The notes beneath the pieces are model-generated. The model did no database searches. It was not told the DNA's origin and saw only the letters and a program-made list of their open reading frames with translations. Both the position numbers and the translations under genes were made by a program. Below, in pieces: positions 50,076 through 56,754 of a stretch of DNA of 63,136 nt. How positions within the stretch are numbered: position 1 is the first letter of the stretch; each line of letters starts with the position of its first letter. The stretch spans positions 1 to 63,136 of the forward strand of contig CAZVYS010000003.1 in assembly GCA_964630755.1 (NCBI GenBank). The letters are read 5' to 3'. This DNA comes from CAZVYS01 sp964630755 (GTDB lineage Bacteria; Patescibacteriota; Microgenomatia; UBA1400; CG1-02-47-37).

Positions 50076-50540
50076 TTATCGACTCCTGCCTGGTCTTCTT
50101 CTGCCTGGGCCTTTTTTCGGCCCCATAAACTGATGCAAGGCTTCAAGGTCAATCCCTTGCTCATCAAACCAAGATTGCATTTCTTCCCTATGAGCTTCTC
50201 TTTGAACTTCTCGCTCTTCTTTACTTAAATCTCTAAACTCACCTTTATCAGGCTTCATTTCTTCTCTCTTAGCCTCTAAGGCTTGTTTCTGCTCTTCAGT
50301 GATTACTCCATCACTAACTGCTTGATCAAGCTTCTCATCATGCTTTGCTTGCCTCTCTTCTTTACGCTCAGTTCGATTTTCATCAAACACAGCCTTGACT
50401 TCATCTTCGTTTAAACCAAACCGTTCTACCAACTTTTGTACAATTGGCGGATAATCTCTAGTTTCATCTGCTTTTACAGCAGTTGTCCCCAAAACTAATA
50501 CCCCCGCTGCCAAAAATGTAATTAAAATTAATTTTTTCAT
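50076..50540 (-). CDS. Small secreted helical protein (Spy/CpxP-like style)
   Basis: 154 residues. Signal peptide (LILITFLAAGVLVLGTTAVKA, about 3-24), then charged helices: VQKLVERFGLNEDEVKAVFDENRTERKEERQ, an EEQKQALEAKREE pair and a GPKKGPGRRRPGRSR basic tail. No firm family, the pattern recalls periplasmic chaperones or stress binders. Ribosome site GGAGGTGAG. Leader shared with the 30002 gene. Confidence 0.75.
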   Translation of the reverse strand: MKKLILITFLAAGVLVLGTTAVKADETRDYPPIVQKLVERFGLNEDEVKAVFDENRTERKEERQAKHDEKLDQAVSDGVITEEQKQALEAKREEMKPDKGEFRDLSKEEREVQREAHREEMQSWFDEQGIDLEALHQFMGPKKGPGRRRPGRSR

Positions 50541-50607
50541 TTACTCTCACCTCCCTTAAATATGGCTGCAGTTGTTCCGTAACTTCGTCGTAGTTCGGAA
50601 CCTGCTC
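50541..50607 (-). promoter_or_regulatory. Structured 5' leader with F2 hairpin, shared with the 30002 gene
   Basis: Hairpin GTTCCG AAC...GTTaCGGAAC (50574-50601), then AACTGCAGC, ATATT, GGGAGGTGAG. Aligned with the 30200-30268 leader over ~69 nt, including GAGCAGGTT at the 5' end. Confidence 0.78.
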
Positions 50608-50647
50608 TTTATTACTATCTACCCTTAATACAACTCACCTAAATCTT

Positions 50648-51196
50648 TTATTTCACTCTTCTCAAACCAGGTTTTCTTGCTCCTGGTCTTGGCGGCGGAC
50701 TCATTTTTCGTAAATTATTTAACATCTCTTCTCTACCCTCAAACCTAGTTTCGTAAATTGGTTTTAACTGCCTAGTTTTTTCTAACCTTTCGTTTACCCC
50801 AACTTTGTCAACAAAGTATCCTAATCCCATCACTGTTATCACCGCTCCTAGAATCAACCATCCCATCCCCACTTTATAAGCTTTATCATATTTTTTAAGC
50901 ATCCATGAACCGCTCCAAAAAGAAAGAAGTGCCAACCCAACCACTTTCCATGGAAAAGATCTCACAAAAAACCTTAAACCAAGTTTACCCAATCCTAAAT
51001 ACGCTACTGCCCCTCCCATTCTTAACTTAAAAAAGACAGCTCCCGTCAAAAAGACTGTCAACACTAACACTCCCACTACCCCTGCTCCTAATAACATTGA
51101 ACCCAACACAAAATATGCCCGAGGTCGCATCTTTACCTCACGGCTTTTAATTTGCTTCATTACTACTCTGGTGGTTTTACTTATTTTTTTATTCAT
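50648..51196 (-). CDS. Integral membrane protein, possible sigma-factor partner
   Basis: 182 residues from Met at 51196. About four transmembrane helices (SMLLGAGVVGVLVLTVFLTGAVF; VVGLALLSFWSG; MGWLILGAVITVMGLGYF) with basic ends, no known domain. It lies 185 nt downstream of the ECF sigma gene on the same strand, which suggests an anti-sigma or related regulator, but no anti-sigma motif is seen. A TTGACT/TATATT pair lies just ahead of the start. Confidence 0.6.
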   Translation of the reverse strand: MNKKISKTTRVVMKQIKSREVKMRPRAYFVLGSMLLGAGVVGVLVLTVFLTGAVFFKLRMGGAVAYLGLGKLGLRFFVRSFPWKVVGLALLSFWSGSWMLKKYDKAYKVGMGWLILGAVITVMGLGYFVDKVGVNERLEKTRQLKPIYETRFEGREEMLNNLRKMSPPPRPGARKPGLRRVK

Positions 51197-51380
51197 ATTA
51201 ATATAGTCTTTAAAATTTATAAATGCAGTCAACCTTTTTTCTGGAACGTTCGCAGTTTCAATTTGCATGGTTCCGATAAAATCGGAAAATTGAAACGAGA
51301 TAGAACGACTCTGATCGCTGGATCAAAGAACGTGATTCCTGAAAAAACTGGTTGAGGAAATTTAATTTCAAAGACTCCTC
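51197..51380. other. Intergenic region after the sigma gene, with a hairpin
   Basis: 184 bp without a convincing gene. A hairpin GTTTCAATTT...AATTGAAAC with inner TTCCGAT/ATCGGAA lies at 51255-51296. The rest shows no repeat or clear terminator; a plus-strand open frame here is not convincing. Confidence 0.55.
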
Positions 51381-51926
51381 TCATATATTACAAATCTCCT
51401 TTAACTTTTCTTTCCCGCGCTTCAAGCGAATTCCCACCGTTCCCATTGGAATCTTTAAAATCTCACTCATTTCTTCATAACTCTTATCCTCAAGATAATA
51501 CAAAGATAGCACCGACCTATACTTAATAGAAAGCTTCTTTAAGCTTTTTCTAACCATCTCTTTTTCCTCTTTTTGCACATATTCTGCCTCAATATTCACC
51601 TTGCCCGGCAAAACTTCTTTTAACCAATTATTAACATCTAAACTTATTGGCCTCTTTTTCTTTACCTTATTCATTGCCTCGTTGTGCGCAATCCGATAAA
51701 CCCAACTTGACCATTTCCCTTTCTTTTCATTAAAACTCTTAAGATTCACAAACGCCTTAATAAAAGCTTCCTGCACCACCTCATCCGCCTCCTTGTCCCC
51801 AATCAAATACCTCACATATCTTTTTAACTTCTCTTCATATCTTCTCACTAACTCCGAATAAATCTCTTGATCTTCAATCACTTTATGCACGATTACTTCA
51901 TCGCTTAAACCACTCAAGCTTTCCAT
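51381..51926 (-). CDS. ECF-type RNA polymerase sigma factor
   Basis: 181 residues. Region 2: YSELVRRYEEKLKRYVRYLIGDKEADEVVQEAFIKAFVNL, then SWVYRIAHNEAMNKVKKK; region 4 (about 130-178): LKKLSIKYRSVLSLYYLEDKSYEEMSEILKIPMGTVGIRLKRGKEKLKEI. Normal ECF layout. TAATAA lies 6 nt before its ATG, but only 9 nt separate it from the uridine-kinase-like gene, so it may be co-transcribed. Confidence 0.92.
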   Translation of the reverse strand: MESLSGLSDEVIVHKVIEDQEIYSELVRRYEEKLKRYVRYLIGDKEADEVVQEAFIKAFVNLKSFNEKKGKWSSWVYRIAHNEAMNKVKKKRPISLDVNNWLKEVLPGKVNIEAEYVQKEEKEMVRKSLKKLSIKYRSVLSLYYLEDKSYEEMSEILKIPMGTVGIRLKRGKEKLKEICNI

Positions 51927-51935
51927 ATACTATTA

Positions 51936-52772
51936 TTACTTAACTAACTGCCTAATTATTTCAACATAATCATTCTTATTAATCCTAGCTGGCTCAAAAG
52001 GAGTTTCAGCATCTTTGGCATTATCTACTAACATTGCTTTTCCTTTTCCATCCCAGTTTCCTTTTTTTATCATCTCAACATATGGTTTTACAAACTCCTC
52101 ATATCCCTTCTTCACGGTATTCTTAATTTGCTCTCTACACTGCTCTTCTGTTCTGCCTCTTTCTCTTACATCTCGCTTTATTCGTCTTCTCACACACACC
52201 TTAAACTCAGCCTCAATTCCAATCGCTAAATCAGCTACCTGGCGTAATTCATGAGCCACCATAATTCCCGACACCATAATTATCGGCTTAGGCCTTAATC
52301 GCTGACACTCCCCCTTCATCCGACTATGTGTTGAAAAATCATAAACCGGTACATTAACTTCATAACCTTCTTTCAAGCTTTCTAAATGCCATTTTAATAA
52401 ATCCCAGTCTACCGAATTAACATGATCATAATTATTAATAAAAATAGTTCTCCCTTCGTCAACTCCCAAGGGGCCATAATACCAATCAGATGCTATATGA
52501 ACCACTTCATCTTTTAATTCTGCTTCAATTGTCTCGGTCACTACATCTTTGCCTGATCCACTCGGCCCAAACACCATTACTGCTTTTGACTTAATATCAA
52601 GGCTAGATTTCTCTTTTCTTTCTCTTAAATACTCCCACTCCTTCTTCTTTCTATTCCAATCTAAGTATTTCTTAGCTTCCTTACTTTCTACCTCAATCAC
52701 CACTGGCTCTTTCACTTCTCCTAAAACCATCCAGTCATCCATCTTAACAGTCTTTGGAAACTTGGGTTTCAT
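51936..52772 (-). CDS. Uridine kinase-like P-loop protein with N-terminal extension
   Basis: 278 residues from ATG 52772. The first ~60 residues are a charged extension, then P-loop VFGPSGSGKDVVTE (about 67-80) and SDWYYGPLG, NYDHVNSVDWDLLKWHLESL and VPVYDFSTHSR, the uridine/phosphoribulokinase family substrate block. Likely a nucleoside or related kinase. TATAAA ends 6 nt before ATG, so a leaderless start is likely. Divergent from dcd. Confidence 0.8.
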   Translation of the reverse strand: MKPKFPKTVKMDDWMVLGEVKEPVVIEVESKEAKKYLDWNRKKKEWEYLRERKEKSSLDIKSKAVMVFGPSGSGKDVVTETIEAELKDEVVHIASDWYYGPLGVDEGRTIFINNYDHVNSVDWDLLKWHLESLKEGYEVNVPVYDFSTHSRMKGECQRLRPKPIIMVSGIMVAHELRQVADLAIGIEAEFKVCVRRRIKRDVRERGRTEEQCREQIKNTVKKGYEEFVKPYVEMIKKGNWDGKGKAMLVDNAKDAETPFEPARINKNDYVEIIRQLVK

Positions 52773-52778
52773 ACACCA

Positions 52779-52784
52779 TTTATA
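52779..52784 (-). promoter_or_regulatory. -10 box TATAAA, leaderless start of the uridine-kinase-like gene
   Basis: Minus-strand TATAAA with a 6-nt gap to ATG 52772. Confidence 0.5.
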
Positions 52785-52831
52785 CCACACCTTATAGAAA
52801 AATCTTCTTTATTCTGATAACATACTCATCC

Positions 52832-53344
52832 ATGTCAGTCTTAACTCAATCAGCCCTCTTAAAAGAAATCAAAGCTAAACGTATTAAAATTAATCCATTT
52901 AACCCTAATCAGGTCGGTCCAGGCTCCATCGATTTTCATCTAGACAAAGCTTTTAGGATTTTTAAACAAGCCAAAGAACTCTTTCATGTCAAAGACAAAA
53001 TTGACTATCAATCTGTTTCTGAAACTATTGATGTTGACGACTACCTTACTCTTCTTCCTGGCCAATCTGCTCACGGCATTACTATCGAATCGCTCTCTTT
53101 ACCAAATAACATCTGTGGCTGGATTCAAGGCCGTAGTACCTTGGCTCGTGTTGGCTTAATGGTCCATATTACCGCTAACTTTATTCATCCCGGAACCACT
53201 GGTAAGCAAGTATTAGAAATGACTAACTCCGGCCCCATGCCCCTAGCTATACATCCTGGGATTTCTATCTGTCAAATCATTCTCGAAGACACCCGAGGCA
53301 AAGCTCAATATAAAGGCACTTTTCACAACCAACAAAGTCCCTGA
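52832..53344 (+). CDS. dcd: dCTP deaminase / dUTPase family protein
   Basis: 170 residues from ATG 52832. Seen: VGPGSIDFHLDKAFRIF, IQGRSTLARVGLMVH (nucleotide binding) and FIHPGTTGKQVLEMTNSGPMPLAIHPGISICQIIL with the catalytic Glu in VLEMTN. Fits Dcd, which makes dUTP from dCTP; a bifunctional version is possible. It complements the reductases in dTTP supply. Confidence 0.9.
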   Translation: MSVLTQSALLKEIKAKRIKINPFNPNQVGPGSIDFHLDKAFRIFKQAKELFHVKDKIDYQSVSETIDVDDYLTLLPGQSAHGITIESLSLPNNICGWIQGRSTLARVGLMVHITANFIHPGTTGKQVLEMTNSGPMPLAIHPGISICQIILEDTRGKAQYKGTFHNQQSP

Positions 53345-53352
53345 AAATTCCT

Positions 53353-53386
53353 AAGGTTACGTAACTTCAGTAATGTTCGTAACCTT
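53353..53386 (-). repeat. F2 repeat at the end of the epimerase gene
   Basis: Minus strand AAGGTTACGAAC attactgaa GTTaCGTAACCTT. Provides the last residues VTNITEVT of the RmlC-like protein. Confidence 0.8.
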
Positions 53387-53986
53387 TTCAAAACTCCCCG
53401 GAAACTTCTCCCTTAGCGCTACTGCTTGCCTATCTCTGTCTGAAATAATCATCTCTTTTTTATCCAAAGGCCACTCTATTTTTAAATCCTTGTCAAACAC
53501 ACTAATGGCGACATCACCGGCTGGATCTCTATCTTTATAAAGACGATCTACTAAATAAACATAATCAACTTTCTTGCTTATTGCACAAATCGAATTAGCC
53601 ACTCCTGGCATAATAAACAAACCCCCCTCTAAACACTCTGACTCAAAACCCAAACGAAAACTAACCACTTTTTTAAATGTTTTAGACTCAGGCCTTACAT
53701 CAGCCAATGCACAAAAGCTAACTCCACTTGTCACCATCACAAACTTCTTCCAATCTTCAGCATGCAAACCACGCACTACTTTTCTCTCAGATCGAGAATG
53801 ATTTACCTGCTTAACCACAAATGGTTCTTTAACTAACTCTTCTAGCTTGTGTATATGAGCTACTTCTGAAAAAAATCCTCGATTGTCTGAAAACTGTCGT
53901 CTTTCTATATACCACAATCCTTTAATTGGAGTCTTAAACACCCCTTCTACCACTTCAAGTTTTTTATCTGGTTGATACAATTTCAT
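53357..53986 (-). CDS. RmlC-like dTDP-sugar epimerase
   Basis: 209 residues from ATG 53986. Cupin of the dTDP-4-dehydrorhamnose 3,5-epimerase family: RRQFSDNRGFFSEV, QVNHSRSERKVVRGLHAED with catalytic His75 and the NSICAISKKVDYVYLVDRLY region. Other rml genes are not here. The start is supported by TATAAT 9 nt upstream; a longer N-terminus would include F1 copy 12. Its end is F2 DNA. Confidence 0.86.
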   Translation of the reverse strand: MKLYQPDKKLEVVEGVFKTPIKGLWYIERRQFSDNRGFFSEVAHIHKLEELVKEPFVVKQVNHSRSERKVVRGLHAEDWKKFVMVTSGVSFCALADVRPESKTFKKVVSFRLGFESECLEGGLFIMPGVANSICAISKKVDYVYLVDRLYKDRDPAGDVAISVFDKDLKIEWPLDKKEMIISDRDRQAVALREKFPGSFEKVTNITEVT

Positions 53987-53995
53987 AATCTGTAT

Positions 53996-54001
53996 ATTAT
54001 A
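53996..54001 (-). promoter_or_regulatory. -10 box TATAAT of the RmlC-like gene
   Basis: Minus-strand TATAAT, 9 nt before ATG 53986. Confidence 0.5.
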
Positions 54002-54009
54002 CAAAGTCT

Positions 54010-54090
54010 TTAATCCCACACCAATAGCTGAATGATGAATATCATTCATCGAGTTTTTTAACCGAGTTTATCCCGCGAATGCGGGACCAA
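54010..54090 (+). repeat. F1 repeat copy 12, end of a small membrane-protein gene
   Basis: Flank CACCAATAGC; stem 1 TGAATGATGAATATCATTCA at 54029-54048; stem 2 TCCCGCGAATGCGGGA at 54071-54086. Supplies the C-terminus of the 54042 protein. Confidence 0.88.
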
Positions 54091-54239
54091 ATCAATACCC
54101 CAAACACCACCACACTTACTACCAAAATACTCCACTCGCCCACATAATTAGGCTCATTTCCAGTCGTAATATCATCCAAAGCCAAAAAATCTAAAACCAG
54201 TAGCCCCACTACCAGTAACTTAACTAACCACTTTTTCAT
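54042..54239 (-). CDS. Small two-helix membrane protein
   Basis: 65 residues: helices at about 5-19 (LVKLLVVGLLVLDFLAL) and 37-52 (ILVVSVVVFGVLIW), connected by a short acidic loop. No known family. Its last ~14 residues (IRGINSVKKLDE) come from F1 copy 12. AGAAGGAG lies before the ATG and the gene follows a 39-residue frame. Confidence 0.6.
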   Translation of the reverse strand: MKKWLVKLLVVGLLVLDFLALDDITTGNEPNYVGEWSILVVSVVVFGVLIWSRIRGINSVKKLDE

Positions 54240-54257
54240 AAAACTCCTTCTAAATAA

Positions 54258-54377
54258 TTAATATTCCCAAAAATACCCCTGATTTACTTTAGATTTTTTC
54301 CACTTAACCAGCTCAAACGCCTGTAAAAAATTCACCCCCATCCCCAGAATAATCAAACTCTGAATCAAGATCAACAT
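54258..54377 (-). CDS. Candidate 39-residue small membrane protein
   Basis: ATG at 54377 to TAA at 54258. Begins MLILIQSLIILGMGVNFLQ (hydrophobic helix) and ends KWKKSKVNQGYFWEY. TAGAAT with 5 nt before the ATG is a possible leaderless start. It is the only open frame in the 157-bp gap and is tucked between two same-strand genes. Real coding is likely but unproven. Confidence 0.5.
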   Translation of the reverse strand: MLILIQSLIILGMGVNFLQAFELVKWKKSKVNQGYFWEY

Positions 54378-54396
54378 ACTTAATTCTAACCCTTAA

Positions 54397-54729
54397 TTAT
54401 TTTTTCGGCTGCTTTCGCCGTCTTTCTATCTTTTTAAGCGAATACTTCACTCGCGTATCTAAATTAATGTCCTTGATCCTCGCAAACCTAAAAATAGCCA
54501 CTAATATATCCCCCAACTCCTGCTCATAAGTCTCGTCCTTTTGAGCCGCTATATTAGTTTTCTTTCGTCCATGCCTAGCTAGATAGGCTCGAGCCATCTC
54601 ACCCAATTCCTCCACCAAGCTCAAGATCAACATCGACCCATACTCTTCTGTATACCGAACTCCCTTATCTATCTGGTCAAGTTTCTTAATATACTCCCCA
54701 AATGGAGTAGAATAAATCTTTTTTTTCAT
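54397..54729 (-). CDS. MazG-like nucleotide pyrophosphohydrolase
   Basis: 110 residues. LSLVEELGEMARAYLARHG (EExxE-type) and DETYEQELGDILVAIFRFARIKD (ExxD) are the MazG helix pair binding metal. Shorter than MazG, so a MazG-like/NTP-PPase type. Basic C-terminus KKIERRRKQPKK. Probably nucleotide housecleaning. Confidence 0.83.
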   Translation of the reverse strand: MKKKIYSTPFGEYIKKLDQIDKGVRYTEEYGSMLILSLVEELGEMARAYLARHGRKKTNIAAQKDETYEQELGDILVAIFRFARIKDINLDTRVKYSLKKIERRRKQPKK

Positions 54730-54734
54730 GAGGC

Positions 54735-54989
54735 TTACTTCCTCTCCACCTTAATTGTACACTCTGTCAACAAAGCCGCCACCGCTCCAACTGCCGCAAG
54801 AGACGGAGCCAATAATGCTCCCACCACTCCAAAAGTCAAAGGCAACACTAACACTTCTTTGCCTTTTTTGTTAAGAATAGTTAACTTTCTTACATTTCCC
54901 TCTTTAACCAACTCCTTAACTCTCTTCAATAACTCTTCTCCTTTAACTTTCAATACTTCTTCAGTTCTTGGCTTTTTCTTTTTTGCCAT
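54735..54989 (-). CDS. DUF4342-like protein
   Basis: 84 residues. LKVKGEELLKRVKELVKEGNVRKLTILNKKGKEVLVLPLTFGVVGALLAPSLAAVGAVAALLTECTIKVERK, split here as a charged helix then a hydrophobic C-terminal half, fits DUF4342. Function unknown. Basic N-terminus MAKKKKPR. Confidence 0.86.
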   Translation of the reverse strand: MAKKKKPRTEEVLKVKGEELLKRVKELVKEGNVRKLTILNKKGKEVLVLPLTFGVVGALLAPSLAAVGAVAALLTECTIKVERK

Positions 54990-55002
54990 AAATAATTCCT
55001 TT

Positions 55003-55263
55003 CTAGTTTAATAATCTTTTTAAAACTTGATAAACATCTTTTCGATGACCAATCATAATTATATATAACTCTTTTTTGCTTTTCTTAAATACAATTCGAC
55101 AGTCTCCCACTCTAACTCTATACACGTCTCTATATCCACTTAGTTTTTCTTGACTCGCCCCATTATTAACTAGGCTTCTTATCTTATTTGCTACCGCAAT
55201 TTGATCAACTTTACTTAACCTCTTCAACCTTTTTTTTGCTCTTGGCAAAATCTTCAATTTCAT
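55003..55263 (-). CDS. RelE/ParE-family toxin
   Basis: 86 residues. Basic ILPRAKKRLKRLSKVDQIAVANKI helix, YRVRVGDCRIVFKK and YIIMIGHRKDVYQVLKRLLN match the RelE/ParE toxin fold; a ribosome-dependent nuclease or gyrase type cannot be told. ATGA overlap with the antitoxin gene (55260-55263), so the toxin is made second. Confidence 0.9.
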   Translation of the reverse strand: MKLKILPRAKKRLKRLSKVDQIAVANKIRSLVNNGASQEKLSGYRDVYRVRVGDCRIVFKKSKKELYIIMIGHRKDVYQVLKRLLN

Positions 55264-55499
55264 ATCCCCAGTTCTTTAGCCACTTCAGAAAAATCTTGAG
55301 CTCTTGAAAAATCAGCTTGCTTTACTGCCCGCTTATCAATTAAATCTTCCATAAAACTAATCATCTTCTCATATAATTTACTTCCCACGAGATAAGCTTC
55401 AACTTTATTTCTTTTATTTACCGCCACCGGATAATCAGCCGCCTGACTTAATATCTTAGCTGGACTCGCCTTTAATTGTGAAATAGATACCACATTCAT
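55260..55499 (-). CDS. Phd/YefM-family antitoxin
   Basis: 79 residues. VSISQLKASPAKILSQAADYPVAVNKRNKVEAYLVGSKLYEKM matches the Phd/YefM N-terminal DNA-binding domain; the acidic C-terminus would bind the toxin. Its promoter overlaps a palindromic operator. First gene of the module. Confidence 0.9.
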   Translation of the reverse strand: MNVVSISQLKASPAKILSQAADYPVAVNKRNKVEAYLVGSKLYEKMISFMEDLIDKRAVKQADFSRAQDFSEVAKELGI

Positions 55500-55505
55500 A
55501 GCTAA

Positions 55506-55542
55506 ATATTACCCTATAATAGGTCTTTTGTCAAGACCTATT
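55506..55542 (-). promoter_or_regulatory. Toxin-antitoxin promoter and palindromic operator
   Basis: -35 TTGACA (55529-55534), 17-nt spacer, -10 TAATAT (55506-55511), then 6 nt and ATG 55499. Palindrome AATAGGTCTT gacaa AAGACCTATT (55518-55542) lies across the -35 and spacer. Expected site for antitoxin autoregulation. Confidence 0.83.
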
Positions 55543-55548
55543 TACAGG

Positions 55549-56706
55549 TCATCTCTTTTTTATCACTAACAAACCAAATCCAACAAACATTATCAACATC
55601 GACACCACCACCAAACTTTCTGGTATAAACTTAGTCAATAAATAACCTCCTAACACCGGCCCCGCTATCTGAGTCAAACTAGTAATTCCTGACGCTACTC
55701 CCAAAACCGCCCCTTGTTCATCTTCTTCAACACTTCTAGATATAGCTCCCATTAAAAGCGGCCTCACTAGTCCAGTGCCAAAAGCAAAAAAGCTCATTGC
55801 TACTCCTACCAGCCAGTTTGTTTTCACTACTCCCAATCCTACAATTCCTACCATAATCAATACCAGTCCTACTCTCTTGAGCACCCTTTCTCCCCATTTA
55901 TCTATCATTTTTGAAATCAAAACTCCTCTTAAAATTACATTTACCAGGCCAATATAGGCCAACACCCAACCAACATTTTCAGCTGTAAACCTCCACTTTC
56001 TATCAGCATAGATAGCAAAATTCCCTTGCCAAACCATTGAAGTCATCACATAGGTTAAAAAAATTAACAAACTTCTCCTAGTTGCTTTTATATCAAAATA
56101 TCTCTTAAATACCTGAAAATCCAAAATCTTAATCTTTCCTAATTTTTCTCTCTGGTTCTTAACCGTCTCCGGCAAAAACATCACTGTTAATATAATCGTC
56201 AACAAACTAAGTCCTGCCGCTAAATATGCCGGCACACTAAACCCAAATCGAGATAAATATCCCCCAATCGCCGGCCCAATCAAAAACCCAATTCCAAAAG
56301 CCGCTCCGCTAACCCCAAAGGCTTTGCTTCGATCCTTTTTACTTGATACATCACTAATATATGCCTGAGCAATCGTAAAATTACTTCCTAAAGCTCCATC
56401 AACTGCCCGTGAAATAAACAACATCCCCACTGATCTGGCTCGCGCTAAAAGCACAAAACTCACAAAAGTTGATATCTGAGAAGCTATTAACAAAGGCCTT
56501 CTTCCCCATTTGTCTGACAACCGCCCCATAATTGGAGCCGAAATAAACTGCAGCAAAGAAAACAAACCAATGATCAACGAAATCGTCAACGGCGACGCCC
56601 CCATTCCTTGAGCATAAAAAGGCAAAAAAGGCAGAATCAACGAAAATCCCAACACCTCTGTAATCTGGATCAAAAGAATTATCAGCAGCTTCTTGTCAAA
56701 CTTCAT
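55549..56706 (-). CDS. MFS transporter (drug-exporter type)
   Basis: 385 residues, twelve transmembrane helices. GRLSDKWGRRPLLIASQ after TM2 and ISDVSSKKDRSKAFG resemble the TetA/Bmr-like drug:H+ antiporter family; the second half has the weaker repeat. Substrate unknown. TATAAT (56715-56720) lies 8 nt before the ATG, back to back with that of the GH1 gene. Confidence 0.88.
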   Translation of the reverse strand: MKFDKKLLIILLIQITEVLGFSLILPFLPFYAQGMGASPLTISLIIGLFSLLQFISAPIMGRLSDKWGRRPLLIASQISTFVSFVLLARARSVGMLFISRAVDGALGSNFTIAQAYISDVSSKKDRSKAFGVSGAAFGIGFLIGPAIGGYLSRFGFSVPAYLAAGLSLLTIILTVMFLPETVKNQREKLGKIKILDFQVFKRYFDIKATRRSLLIFLTYVMTSMVWQGNFAIYADRKWRFTAENVGWVLAYIGLVNVILRGVLISKMIDKWGERVLKRVGLVLIMVGIVGLGVVKTNWLVGVAMSFFAFGTGLVRPLLMGAISRSVEEDEQGAVLGVASGITSLTQIAGPVLGGYLLTKFIPESLVVVSMLIMFVGFGLLVIKKR

Positions 56707-56714
56707 AAACTATA

Positions 56715-56729
56715 ATTATACGCTATAAT
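56715..56729. promoter_or_regulatory. Back-to-back TATAAT boxes for MFS and GH1 genes
   Basis: Minus TATAAT 56715-56720 (8 nt to ATG 56706) and plus TATAAT 56724-56729 (25 nt to ATG 56755), 3 bp apart. The palindrome could give coordinate control. Confidence 0.55.
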
Positions 56730-56754
56730 ATTTTTTACCATTCAATCGCTAAGC

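Noticed and set aside
51255..51296. Possible CRISPR repeat (ends in ATTGAAAC, starts GTTTCAAT)
   Set aside because: Only one copy, no second repeat or spacer, and the sequence folds as a single hairpin; no cas gene nearby.
51152..51355. Plus-strand open frame after the sigma gene
   Set aside because: Runs through the promoter region of the membrane protein and a hairpin; no ribosome site or recognisable sequence.
53987..54049. N-terminal extension of the RmlC-like protein
   Set aside because: Would be read through F1 copy 12 and a TATAAT box; ATG 53986 matches the family start.
7465..54090. F1 repeats as ordinary rho-independent terminators
   Set aside because: Most copies lie inside reading frames and lack a T-run; only copy 4 (20281-20358) has one.
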